From positions 1 to 64,000 of the forward strand of contig JAJDAC010000053.1 of NCBI GenBank assembly GCA_029262065.1: DNA of 64,000 nucleotides. Direction: 5' to 3'. How positions within the stretch are numbered: the stretch's first letter is position 1; every line of letters begins with the position of its first letter. The position numbers were made by a program, and so were the translations under genes. The notes below the pieces were generated by a model. That model was given only the letters and a program-made list of their open reading frames with translations. It made no database searches and was not told the origin of the DNA. Shown here piece by piece: positions 1 to 7,114 of this stretch. This stretch comes from Candidatus Krumholzibacteriota bacterium. Its GTDB lineage: Bacteria > Krumholzibacteriota > Krumholzibacteriia > JAJRXK01.

Positions 1-1625
1 GGGCCCCTCCCCGCCCCGGGGGGGGGGGGGCCGCCCCGCGCGTGGGGTTGGGAAACGAAATAGGTACGGAATTCACCGAAGTCAGCCTCATCGTCCAGCG
101 GCAGGTCTCTGCCGGTAATGATCAATGTCCCATGGATATCGGTCGTGGCTCCGGTGCCATGACAGGTCATGAAGGTCCACCATTTGTTGTGGAAGACCGC
201 ATATCCCCGCCGACGCAGCCAGAGCGTACTGGCGGTCATGTCTTTCCAAAGTTGATGATCTGATTTCAACGGTTCCAACACTATCCTGACCGAAACGTTT
301 CGGGATTGCGGAAGTTGGCGAGCAATCGCTGCAAACCCGTCGTTGGGATCCGGCGCCCTTGGAAACCCCTGCCGGGTCGCCCCAAAGATGCAGATGAGAA
401 TGCTCACTGCGTGCGCCAACGCGAGCGATCGGAAGAACCACCGCGCACCGGCTCTACCCGAGCTACGTGAAACAACGTGGGCCAGGCCCCACAAACCCAA
501 CGACCAGGTGAGAGCGACCAGACCGAACGTGTAATTGAACAGAAAGCTGTGGAGCTGGCCTTGGACTCTGGTGGCCGAAACTACCGCGGCGGCGAATGCC
601 ACCACAACACAAAGGGCGACAGTCCGAATCTCTTTGCGCTGGCGTGATAGACGCGCACCGATTCCAAGCACCGAAAGGGCAACCGATACCGCGGTTACAG
701 GCAACTGAAGAGGCAGTGGCAGCGCCAGCCATGGAGTACGAACAGGAGTGAAAACCATTGCCAGAGCGTCGCGATAGCTGGCTCCCGCGGCATCGCCCTC
801 CACAATAAATTTCTTCAGACGTGACAGGTTGCCTGGGTCGGAACTGATCTGCTCGTGAATCACCGGCGAAAACGCTACAACAACAATCGCTGTCGCGGCG
901 ATTGCATACGGCGCAATGCCTCGGATCTGCTGGGGCAACATACGCAGGACGGCCAGGCCAGCTACCACGGACAGACCCAACACAACTGGTACCGTCGCGA
1001 GATGCGTTTGAACACAAAGGGTGCCCGTCAGGGCCACCACCGGAAGCCATCCCCATTGACCCGCAACCACCAATCCGGATGCCACGACCATGACAATTAT
1101 GGGAAGCACGACTGCGTTCGGGCCCCACAAGCTCGACATGGGAGGGTACAGATCGTACAACGGCGGCAGAAGGCTGAGCCACGCCCAAGCCAGGATCGTC
1201 GCTGCCATCGCGTAACCGCGACTTTGAAGGACGTTCCTTAGAGCGAGACTGAGTAGACCGAGCCAAATTCCGTTCAGTAGGAGATCAGCCGTAAGCAGCT
1301 GCCCAAAACGTGTGGGGAGGAACCAGAACAGGTTCTCCAACCAAGCAAGAAGATAGAAGTAAAGTGGGCCTATGTGGGAGAACTTGAATCTTGAGTACGG
1401 ACCCAACCGCTCGGAGAACGTTTCGGCCGAATCTATCTTCAGCCCATTTGCTGCAATGTCTCCGATTTCGTACAGATATTCAGACGAATAGAATGCGTAG
1501 TTGGCTAGCCAATATGCGAGGGGAATGGAAACAGAAAAGACGAAGAGAAGGACGTTCGATTGCCAACTCCCTCTGACCCAGCGGCGGACCACATCGAAGA
1601 GACTACTGTTGCGTGGGTCCAGCAT
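1..1625 (-). CDS. Multi-spanning membrane protein, GT-C-like (3' end missing)
   Basis: Reading from an ATG at 1625 the frame stays open to the window edge, giving at least 540 residues with no stop. The protein begins MLDPRNSSLFDV and has about ten hydrophobic helices separated by short loops, followed from roughly residue 440 by a soluble tail (SVRIVLEPLKSDHQLW). This is the architecture of GT-C membrane glycosyltransferases and related polyprenyl-sugar proteins, but I see no decisive motif, so the exact family is open. The start lies 7 bases after the stop of the DUF6311 gene, so the two are almost certainly co-transcribed. No clear Shine-Dalgarno sequence is present, which fits translational coupling. 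The last 15 or so codons fall in the G/C-only window edge and should not be trusted. Confidence 0.75.
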   Translation of the reverse strand, partial: MLDPRNSSLFDVVRRWVRGSWQSNVLLFVFSVSIPLAYWLANYAFYSSEYLYEIGDIAANGLKIDSAETFSERLGPYSRFKFSHIGPLYFYLLAWLENLFWFLPTRFGQLLTADLLLNGIWLGLLSLALRNVLQSRGYAMAATILAWAWLSLLPPLYDLYPPMSSLWGPNAVVLPIIVMVVASGLVVAGQWGWLPVVALTGTLCVQTHLATVPVVLGLSVVAGLAVLRMLPQQIRGIAPYAIAATAIVVVAFSPVIHEQISSDPGNLSRLKKFIVEGDAAGASYRDALAMVFTPVRTPWLALPLPLQLPVTAVSVALSVLGIGARLSRQRKEIRTVALCVVVAFAAAVVSATRVQGQLHSFLFNYTFGLVALTWSLGLWGLAHVVSRSSGRAGARWFFRSLALAHAVSILICIFGATRQGFPRAPDPNDGFAAIARQLPQSRNVSVRIVLEPLKSDHQLWKDMTASTLWLRRRGYAVFHNKWWTFMTCHGTGATTDIHGTLIITGRDLPLDDEADFGEFRTYFVSQPHARGGPPPPGAGRG

Positions 1626-1632
1626 TCTGAGG

Positions 1633-3735
1633 TTAACGCCACGGGCTCAATCGAGCCGCGACCCCTCCACCTGGTTCAGCAAACACGGCCGATTCGACCC
1701 AACGTTGATCGACGGTGGTCATGGCGATGGCGTTGATGCCCGCGTGGTTGAAGCCCTGCTCGTCGCCCTCCAACCATGTGTAGGCTCGATTGCCGTACTT
1801 CTCCCCCGCCGACAGGATGAACAGCTCCTTGCGTTGTTCCACGCCGCGCAGAGTTTGACCCACCTTCCAAGCCACTCTGATCTCATCGTTGTCGCGACCC
1901 ATCTGTTGGACAACCTGGAGATCTCGAACAACGGCGAAATAGGAAGACCCGGGCGGGCGGTCGGGAAGCGCCGAACCCCACGCAAGTAGCGAGTCGCTCG
2001 CGGCAACATCCAGTGCATCGGAATGGTCACCGCGCACGGTCAGGATCACGGTGCCCTCGCGATGCGCTTGCAAGAACTCCACGAGAGTTGTACGCCGGAA
2101 CTGCAGTTTCGTGGTGGGCTGGAACCCGGCCAGCCTCGGAAAGCAGACCTTGTATCCATCAATGACAGTGCAATCCATTCGCGATGTTATGGCTTCGGCG
2201 TGATCCACCAGGGATGAACCCCGAACAATGTACATAGACGTGGGATCAACCGGCCCAACCAGGAGTTCCTGTTCGATGGCACGGACGTGCATAGTCAGGT
2301 CTGGCTTGCGAGCCACGTAGGCCGCGGTCGTCGACGCTCCGAGCTGGAGCGCCAGCTGGGAGATGTCCCGAAAATCGCGCCAGCGTTCGGTCGATACCTC
2401 GTAGGGCGGAAACGTCTTGATGACCTGTACATCCTGCAACGCTGGCGACCGCCAAATCGGATCATCGAAACGAGTCGCGTACTCCAGATCAGAGAAGTCG
2501 TCACGAGACACCACGATGCTTTTCACATCGACCACCTGCAACGCGATCGCCAGCAGCAACAAGGTAGCGACGCCAACTTGACGTCCCCTGCACAACACAT
2601 GCAGCGACGCAAAAAGGATCAGGTAGCCCACCGGCCAGAAGAATCGACCGCTCGATCGCAATGGTGATGTCAGCGATTCCGGCAACGAATACGAGAGCAG
2701 CGTGTGTTGGTTGAAGGTAACCTTCGAACTGAGAGACAGGGCCACCAGCAACAACATCAGACCCACCAAGACCCATTGGGGTGTCGTGGGCCTCGCAAAG
2801 GACCGCGTCGCCAGCTGGAGAGCCAAAGCCCCTCCCATCACCAGCATGATGCCCAGGCCCAGGTAGTTGTAACCCTCGTACTGGCCACTCGTCGCCATGG
2901 GCAATGGCTTGAGGAACGTGGAGGTGTCCAATGCGTTGAACGGCGCATTCAGGTTCATGGAAAAGTAACCAAAGCCAACTTCGCCGAGACTGTTGCCGAA
3001 GCCGTAGACGAACGAACCCGACAGCCACCATGCGAAAACGACCAGGCCAAGTCCAGGAGCGAACACATGCGTAAGTGCCCGCTGGGTTGAGTGTTCAACC
3101 TGAAGCACATCACGCAGCACGTGGGCCGCGAACACCGCCAGGGCCATCAGTGTCAGATACGGATGTACAAGCCCACCCAGGAACAACAGCGTGAGCCACC
3201 GCCACCTGGCGTCGTACAACGAACGATTCCCCAGCAACAGGACCAGTGCGGCCAGGATGATCCAGTGGGAACTCAACGCAACGTGCCCGTAACGGTCGAG
3301 GAAGCTGGGCATCAGGAAGAACAACGCGGCCGCCAGCGCAGCCACCGCGCGTGAGGGCGTAACGAGTCGGGCCAATGCGAACGCGAATACGCACTGCAGC
3401 ACGGAGTTCACGGCTAGCCAGATTCCGAGGTACTGGAAGTCGCCGGGCAGAACGCTGGAAAGTGGACGAAGAAGGAACGCGACCAGAGGTATGGAGTCGG
3501 TCAGGGCCACCGAACTTCCCGCGGGCCACAGATATCCCGGTACCGCACCGGGAGGAATCTGCAGCGGTGCCTCGCGAAAGAACCTCCAACCAAGGTGGAA
3601 CATCGACGGGTCAGGTCGCGAGTACACCCATTCCAGGTTCGTGGGACTCAGGATGTTCGCAGGAAAACGAAGCAGGAATAGGACGAATCCCATCGCACCG
3701 GCAGCGGCGTAGTCCAGCTTCAACCGCAACCCCAT
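1633..3735 (-). CDS. DUF6311-like integral membrane protein
   Basis: A 700-residue protein with around twelve membrane segments in its first 400 residues and a soluble C-terminal domain. The N-terminal part (RFPANILSPTNLEWVYSRPDP, WPAGSSVALTDSIPL, MPSFLDRYGHVALSSHW) resembles DUF6311 proteins, which look like GT-C glycosyltransferases and sit in surface-polysaccharide clusters; I recognise this by pattern only. I chose the ATG at 3735, four bases after the epimerase stop, over the GTG at 3759 that would overlap it. It lies between the NAD-dependent epimerase and another multi-spanning membrane protein on the same strand, which supports a role in glycan or sugar-lipid assembly. Substrate cannot be inferred. 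Confidence 0.75.
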   Translation of the reverse strand: MGLRLKLDYAAAGAMGFVLFLLRFPANILSPTNLEWVYSRPDPSMFHLGWRFFREAPLQIPPGAVPGYLWPAGSSVALTDSIPLVAFLLRPLSSVLPGDFQYLGIWLAVNSVLQCVFAFALARLVTPSRAVAALAAALFFLMPSFLDRYGHVALSSHWIILAALVLLLGNRSLYDARWRWLTLLFLGGLVHPYLTLMALAVFAAHVLRDVLQVEHSTQRALTHVFAPGLGLVVFAWWLSGSFVYGFGNSLGEVGFGYFSMNLNAPFNALDTSTFLKPLPMATSGQYEGYNYLGLGIMLVMGGALALQLATRSFARPTTPQWVLVGLMLLLVALSLSSKVTFNQHTLLSYSLPESLTSPLRSSGRFFWPVGYLILFASLHVLCRGRQVGVATLLLLAIALQVVDVKSIVVSRDDFSDLEYATRFDDPIWRSPALQDVQVIKTFPPYEVSTERWRDFRDISQLALQLGASTTAAYVARKPDLTMHVRAIEQELLVGPVDPTSMYIVRGSSLVDHAEAITSRMDCTVIDGYKVCFPRLAGFQPTTKLQFRRTTLVEFLQAHREGTVILTVRGDHSDALDVAASDSLLAWGSALPDRPPGSSYFAVVRDLQVVQQMGRDNDEIRVAWKVGQTLRGVEQRKELFILSAGEKYGNRAYTWLEGDEQGFNHAGINAIAMTTVDQRWVESAVFAEPGGGVAARLSPWR

Positions 3736-3739
3736 GACA

Positions 3740-4762
3740 CTAGCGCCGATACGTTTCACGGATCGTCGGAATCAGATACTCGCTGAACCCGTTCTCCAGA
3801 CCGTACTGCGGACTGAGTCCCCAGTCTTTACGTGCTGCCGCGTCGTCGACTTGCGCCGGCCACGAATCCAGAATGGCCTGACGCTTCTCATCGACGTCCC
3901 AGCTAATCTCCGCCTTGGGAAACGCCTCGAGTGCCAGTTCGTAGATGTGCTGCGCGGTGGGCGCGAACGCCGCCAGGTTGTACACCTGGCGAGTGAGCTT
4001 CGTTGGCTTCGCCTTCATGAGCTGCAGGATGGCCGCAACCGCGTCAACCATGGTCATGAACGGAATCTGCGTGTCCGGGCGCACGAAGCACGAGTACCCC
4101 GAACCACGCGCCGCGGCATGGATCATCTCGGGCGCAAAGTCACTGGTGCCACCCGAAGGCTCGGTCTGCGCGCTGATCAGACCGGGAAAGCGTAACGAGC
4201 GGAAGTCGATGCGGCCCGACTGGTCCTCGGCATCGAGCTGCTTGTAGTACTTCGCGTAGTACCGGCCCAGGTGCTCACACGCCAGCTTGTTGCACCCGTA
4301 CATGGTGATGGGCGTGTTCCATTGATCCTCGCCGATGGCGCCGGCTGAATTCTTCGTAGCCACATCGGGTAGCCCGTAGGCCGCGATGGAACTGGGATAG
4401 AAGAAACGGATCACCTCGCCGTGGCTGCGCCACTGGTCCTGCGCAAACTCCAGCAACTTGAGCGTACCGTCCACGTTCACCTGCTGCGCGGTGACCGGCG
4501 TGAACTCGCTGCGCGAAGAGAGCAGGGCGGCCAGATGGTAGATGCCCGTGACCTTGTATTCGGCCAGAATGTTCTCGAGCAGGCTGCCGTCGAGCACCGA
4601 GCCCAGGTACGAGCGGGTCACGTACTTGCGCATTTCGGGCTCGAGGTCGCGCAGGTCGAGGGTGATGATCTCGGAGCTGCTGCCGCTCTCGGCCAAGCGG
4701 GCAATGAGGCCGTGGCCGATTTCGCCCGCGGCTCCGGTTACCAGCACTACTTCCTTGCGCAC
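3740..4762 (-). CDS. NAD-dependent epimerase/dehydratase (extended SDR)
   Basis: A 340-residue extended short-chain dehydrogenase. The nucleotide-binding motif is at the N terminus (GAAGEIG, residues 10-16), the conserved serine region is YPSSIAAYG (122-130) and the catalytic pair is Y155 and K159 (YGCNK). The end of the protein, with PFMTMVDAV and QVYNLAAF, is typical of substrate-domain sequences in UDP-sugar epimerases and in SDR-type L-threonine 3-dehydrogenases; the overall pattern is closer to the latter, but I cannot decide. The start is the GTG at 4762, because AGGAG lies six bases upstream; a longer frame to 4858 has no ribosome site and would run into the MarR remnant. It heads the operon with the two membrane proteins. 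Confidence 0.85.
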   Translation of the reverse strand: MRKEVVLVTGAAGEIGHGLIARLAESGSSSEIITLDLRDLEPEMRKYVTRSYLGSVLDGSLLENILAEYKVTGIYHLAALLSSRSEFTPVTAQQVNVDGTLKLLEFAQDQWRSHGEVIRFFYPSSIAAYGLPDVATKNSAGAIGEDQWNTPITMYGCNKLACEHLGRYYAKYYKQLDAEDQSGRIDFRSLRFPGLISAQTEPSGGTSDFAPEMIHAAARGSGYSCFVRPDTQIPFMTMVDAVAAILQLMKAKPTKLTRQVYNLAAFAPTAQHIYELALEAFPKAEISWDVDEKRQAILDSWPAQVDDAAARKDWGLSPQYGLENGFSEYLIPTIRETYRR

Positions 4763-4818
4763 GCGATCTCCTGGGGAGGGGGGAACCGCACCAAGAGTCG
4801 ATGGCGAGTACCCGGGTG

Positions 4819-5022
4819 TCAAGATCGCGACGCCGGTTCCTCGTGTTCGCGACACCAACGAGTTCGCGGGTCGATCCCAGCCCCTGGGCCGCCGCCAGGA
4901 ACGGGGCCGGTGGATCTAAGTTCCTGCAAATAAATAGGTTGTAGCCCATGTTCGGTGGCCGCCTGGCGGTCGGCCGAGCGCAGCAGCATGCCCAGGCGTT
5001 CAATGAGTTCGAAAAGTTTCAT
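4819..5022 (-). pseudogene. Internally deleted MarR-family regulator remnant
   Basis: This 67-codon frame is a shrunken copy of the intact MarR gene at 15089-15646. Its first 36 residues (MKLFELIERLGMLLRSAD onward) match the intact N terminus almost residue for residue, and its last 11 (CREHEEPASRS) match the intact C terminus including the stop. Between them most of the winged helix is gone. A middle piece reading PPAPFLAAAQGLGSTREL is still visible in a different frame at about 4858-4917, and the Cys-rich segment is deleted. So two internal deletions occurred, with compensating frames. Start, stop and upstream operator are all kept. It probably encodes nothing functional, although a 67-residue peptide keeping the N-terminal helix is possible. 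Confidence 0.85.
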
Positions 5023-5032
5023 GGCAATATGA

Positions 5033-5045
5033 TATCGACTCGATA
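5033..5045. promoter_or_regulatory. MarR operator copy next to the pseudogene
   Basis: The 13-base palindrome TATCGACTCGATA lies 10 bases upstream of the remnant's start codon, exactly the spacing seen at the intact regulator (15657-15669). The flanking bases (ATGA before, CGACCT after) are also conserved, so the regulatory region was duplicated with the gene. It could still bind the intact regulator and influence the epimerase operon downstream. That is inference. Confidence 0.7.
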
Positions 5046-5172
5046 CGACCTAGCCATCCTCGCGCCGCGCGTCGACTGCAGGTAATCCTGTGGAGCCATC
5101 CGTACACTAGAGGGAGACTTCTAGTTCCATGGCCCGCGCAGGAGGATAGGTATTCGTTGCATCGCATGACGC

Positions 5173-5199
5173 GCGTCGCCCGGTGGAGCCGGGCGACGC
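5173..5199 (-). terminator. Terminator-like hairpin after the 555-aa secreted protein
   Basis: A perfect 11-bp stem (GCGTCGCCCGG with CCGGGCGACGC) closes a 5-base loop, 31 bases past the stop of the gene at 5231-6898. On the minus strand no T run follows, so it may act as a 3'-end stabiliser or a Rho-assisted terminator rather than a classic intrinsic terminator. Confidence 0.55.
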
Positions 5200-5230
5200 T
5201 GTTCTTTGTGGGCCACTCGAGCGTTGGGTC

Positions 5231-6898
5231 CTATTTGACCAGCACGAGCGAGCGAACCTGCGTTCCGTCGCGGGTAACCAGGCGCGAATAGTAGACCCCG
5301 CTGGCCACACTCCGTCCCTGACCATCGCGACCGGTCCAGGTCACGGCGTGTTCCCCCGCCGCCATCGGTTCGGATACCAAGGTAGAAACCCGTCGCCCCG
5401 CCGCGTCGTGGATCATCAGTTCCACCGGACCATCCACGGCCACGCGGAAGCGCAGCGTCGTCTGGGGATTGAAGGGGTTGGGCGATGCCGGCATCAACAC
5501 CGTGGCCCGTGGCAGGTCACCAGCCGCGACGACGACTGGCGGGATCCCCTCGAACTCCGCGTGGTACAACGATGCCGATGCGAGCCCGCCGCCGCCGAAA
5601 TCGATCCCCGCGCTGGCGCCACCAGCCAGGCACAGGTTGCCCTGGGGATCGGTGTGCGCGGAGATCGCCCACTGGCCGTTCCAACCGTAGGCGTTGCTCC
5701 ACTGGTGGAGTCCGTCGGCGTCGTAGAGTGCGCCGAAGAAGTCGGGCGAGAAACCACCCGACGGCGAGAACACTCCGCCTCCGAAACTGCAATCCGACGA
5801 GCGGAAGACTCCGCCCACGAACACGTTGTCGCTGGGATCGAAGGCGATGCCGTGCCCGGTATCGGCGCCCGTTCCACCATGGATTGCGCTCCAACGATGA
5901 CTACCCGTGGATTCGTATTGAGCCACGAAGACATCGGCCAGTCCGCTGCTGGTCAGGAGGCCGCCACCGAAGGAAGCCGAGTCGCGGAGTTCACCGGTGA
6001 CCGCGATCCGGCCGTTGTTGGTGGACGCGTCGATGTCCATCGTCGCACTGAAGCCGAAGCCGCCGTTGAAGGATCCCTCGAAGATCTGGCTCCACTGGTG
6101 GGCACCGACACTCGAGAGTTTGGCGAGACACAGTCCCATGGTCGTTGGCGTGAGCGTGCCGCCACCGAAGTCCACGTCGCCCAACGTGGTCGCAGCCACC
6201 ACCGTATTGCCGGAGCTGTCCACGGTAACGGCCATGCCGCCCTGATCCGAGGCATCGCCGAAGGTTCCGCTCCAGAGATGGCTTCCGGCGGTGTCGACGG
6301 AGCCGACGAAGACATCGGCGCCACCGGCGCTGGAATGCGCACCGCCACCAAAGTCGATACTGCCGTAGGTGTAGCCCGTGCCACTCACCACACCGGCCCG
6401 CGCGGCCAGGTCACGCCAGGATCCGTCACCGACCAGGTAGCTGAACAGGTGGTTGCCGGCAAGGTCGAACCCGGCCAGGTAGAGTTGGTTGGGGCCGGTC
6501 AGCGGACCGCCGCCGAAATCGATCGTGCCGGAGCCGCCGAACTCACCGGTCCACAGCCGCCCGGCCAGGAAGATGTTCCCGGATTCGTCACCGGCGATCG
6601 CGTCGACGGTGGCGCCGCCGTCGGGGGTGAACTGCTTGCTCCACAGGTGGACTCCCGACGTGCTGTGCCGGGTGAGGTAGATGTCGCCATCGGGATTGAG
6701 CGCGGTGAGGGTCGGACCGCCAAAGCTGGCCGACGAAAAGAAGACGCCAGCCGAAACAAACGCACCCTGGCCGTCCACGTCGGTCTTGCCATTGGTGCCG
6801 TAGCCGTTGCTCCAGGCGTGGTCGCCAACGGCCGCAACGGAGGCCGTAGCGCAAAGGGTCAAAATCGAGACCAGGAAGGGGAAAAGGCGGCGAAACAT
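5231..6898 (-). CDS. Secreted repeat (propeller-like) protein with FlgD-like C-terminal domain
   Basis: A 555-residue exported protein. The start is the ATG at 6898 with GGAGGA upstream; the N terminus MFRRLFPFLVSILTLCATASVA is a signal peptide. The body consists of repeats of about 55 residues carrying the signature SFGGG/IDFGGG followed by FVAQY or YLAGF and HLWS, as in SBBP-type beta-propeller repeats. The last 80 residues (SPNPFNPQTTLRF, GRRVSTLVSEPMAAGEHAVTW, SGVYYSRLV) form an FlgD-like or type-A sorting-like Ig domain, shared with the proteins at 16419-19085 and 19096-19935. It is likely surface-attached or secreted. Ligand unknown. It is divergent from the lipoprotein at 7115. Confidence 0.8.
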   Translation of the reverse strand: MFRRLFPFLVSILTLCATASVAAVGDHAWSNGYGTNGKTDVDGQGAFVSAGVFFSSASFGGPTLTALNPDGDIYLTRHSTSGVHLWSKQFTPDGGATVDAIAGDESGNIFLAGRLWTGEFGGSGTIDFGGGPLTGPNQLYLAGFDLAGNHLFSYLVGDGSWRDLAARAGVVSGTGYTYGSIDFGGGAHSSAGGADVFVGSVDTAGSHLWSGTFGDASDQGGMAVTVDSSGNTVVAATTLGDVDFGGGTLTPTTMGLCLAKLSSVGAHQWSQIFEGSFNGGFGFSATMDIDASTNNGRIAVTGELRDSASFGGGLLTSSGLADVFVAQYESTGSHRWSAIHGGTGADTGHGIAFDPSDNVFVGGVFRSSDCSFGGGVFSPSGGFSPDFFGALYDADGLHQWSNAYGWNGQWAISAHTDPQGNLCLAGGASAGIDFGGGGLASASLYHAEFEGIPPVVVAAGDLPRATVLMPASPNPFNPQTTLRFRVAVDGPVELMIHDAAGRRVSTLVSEPMAAGEHAVTWTGRDGQGRSVASGVYYSRLVTRDGTQVRSLVLVK

Positions 6899-7114
6899 GG
6901 TCGGAGTCCTCCAGGCAGAAAAAGTTGGTTCCAGGCCGGAGTGCCTGGCTTGCCTAGGAGAACGACGAGATGGTGCGGACCGCACACAGAGGGCCTGCCC
7001 AAGCTGACCGCGAAACTCCCTGGCGGGAATCCTCCGTCAATCTCGCGTTCTGAGTGGAACCATCAGTTTGATTCCAATCAGCCCCAGACTTGCCTACCCG
7101 TCGAGGAGCCGCCC

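Noticed and set aside
463-1266. A 267-codon minus-strand open frame near the window start
   Set aside because: It is another frame inside the truncated membrane protein at 1-1625, whose hydrophobic helices show which frame is coding.
5183-7114. A long plus-strand open frame continuing upstream of the lipoprotein at 7115
   Set aside because: It is exactly antisense to the secreted repeat protein at 5231-6898, lacks a start and has no domain; it arises from the high GC content.
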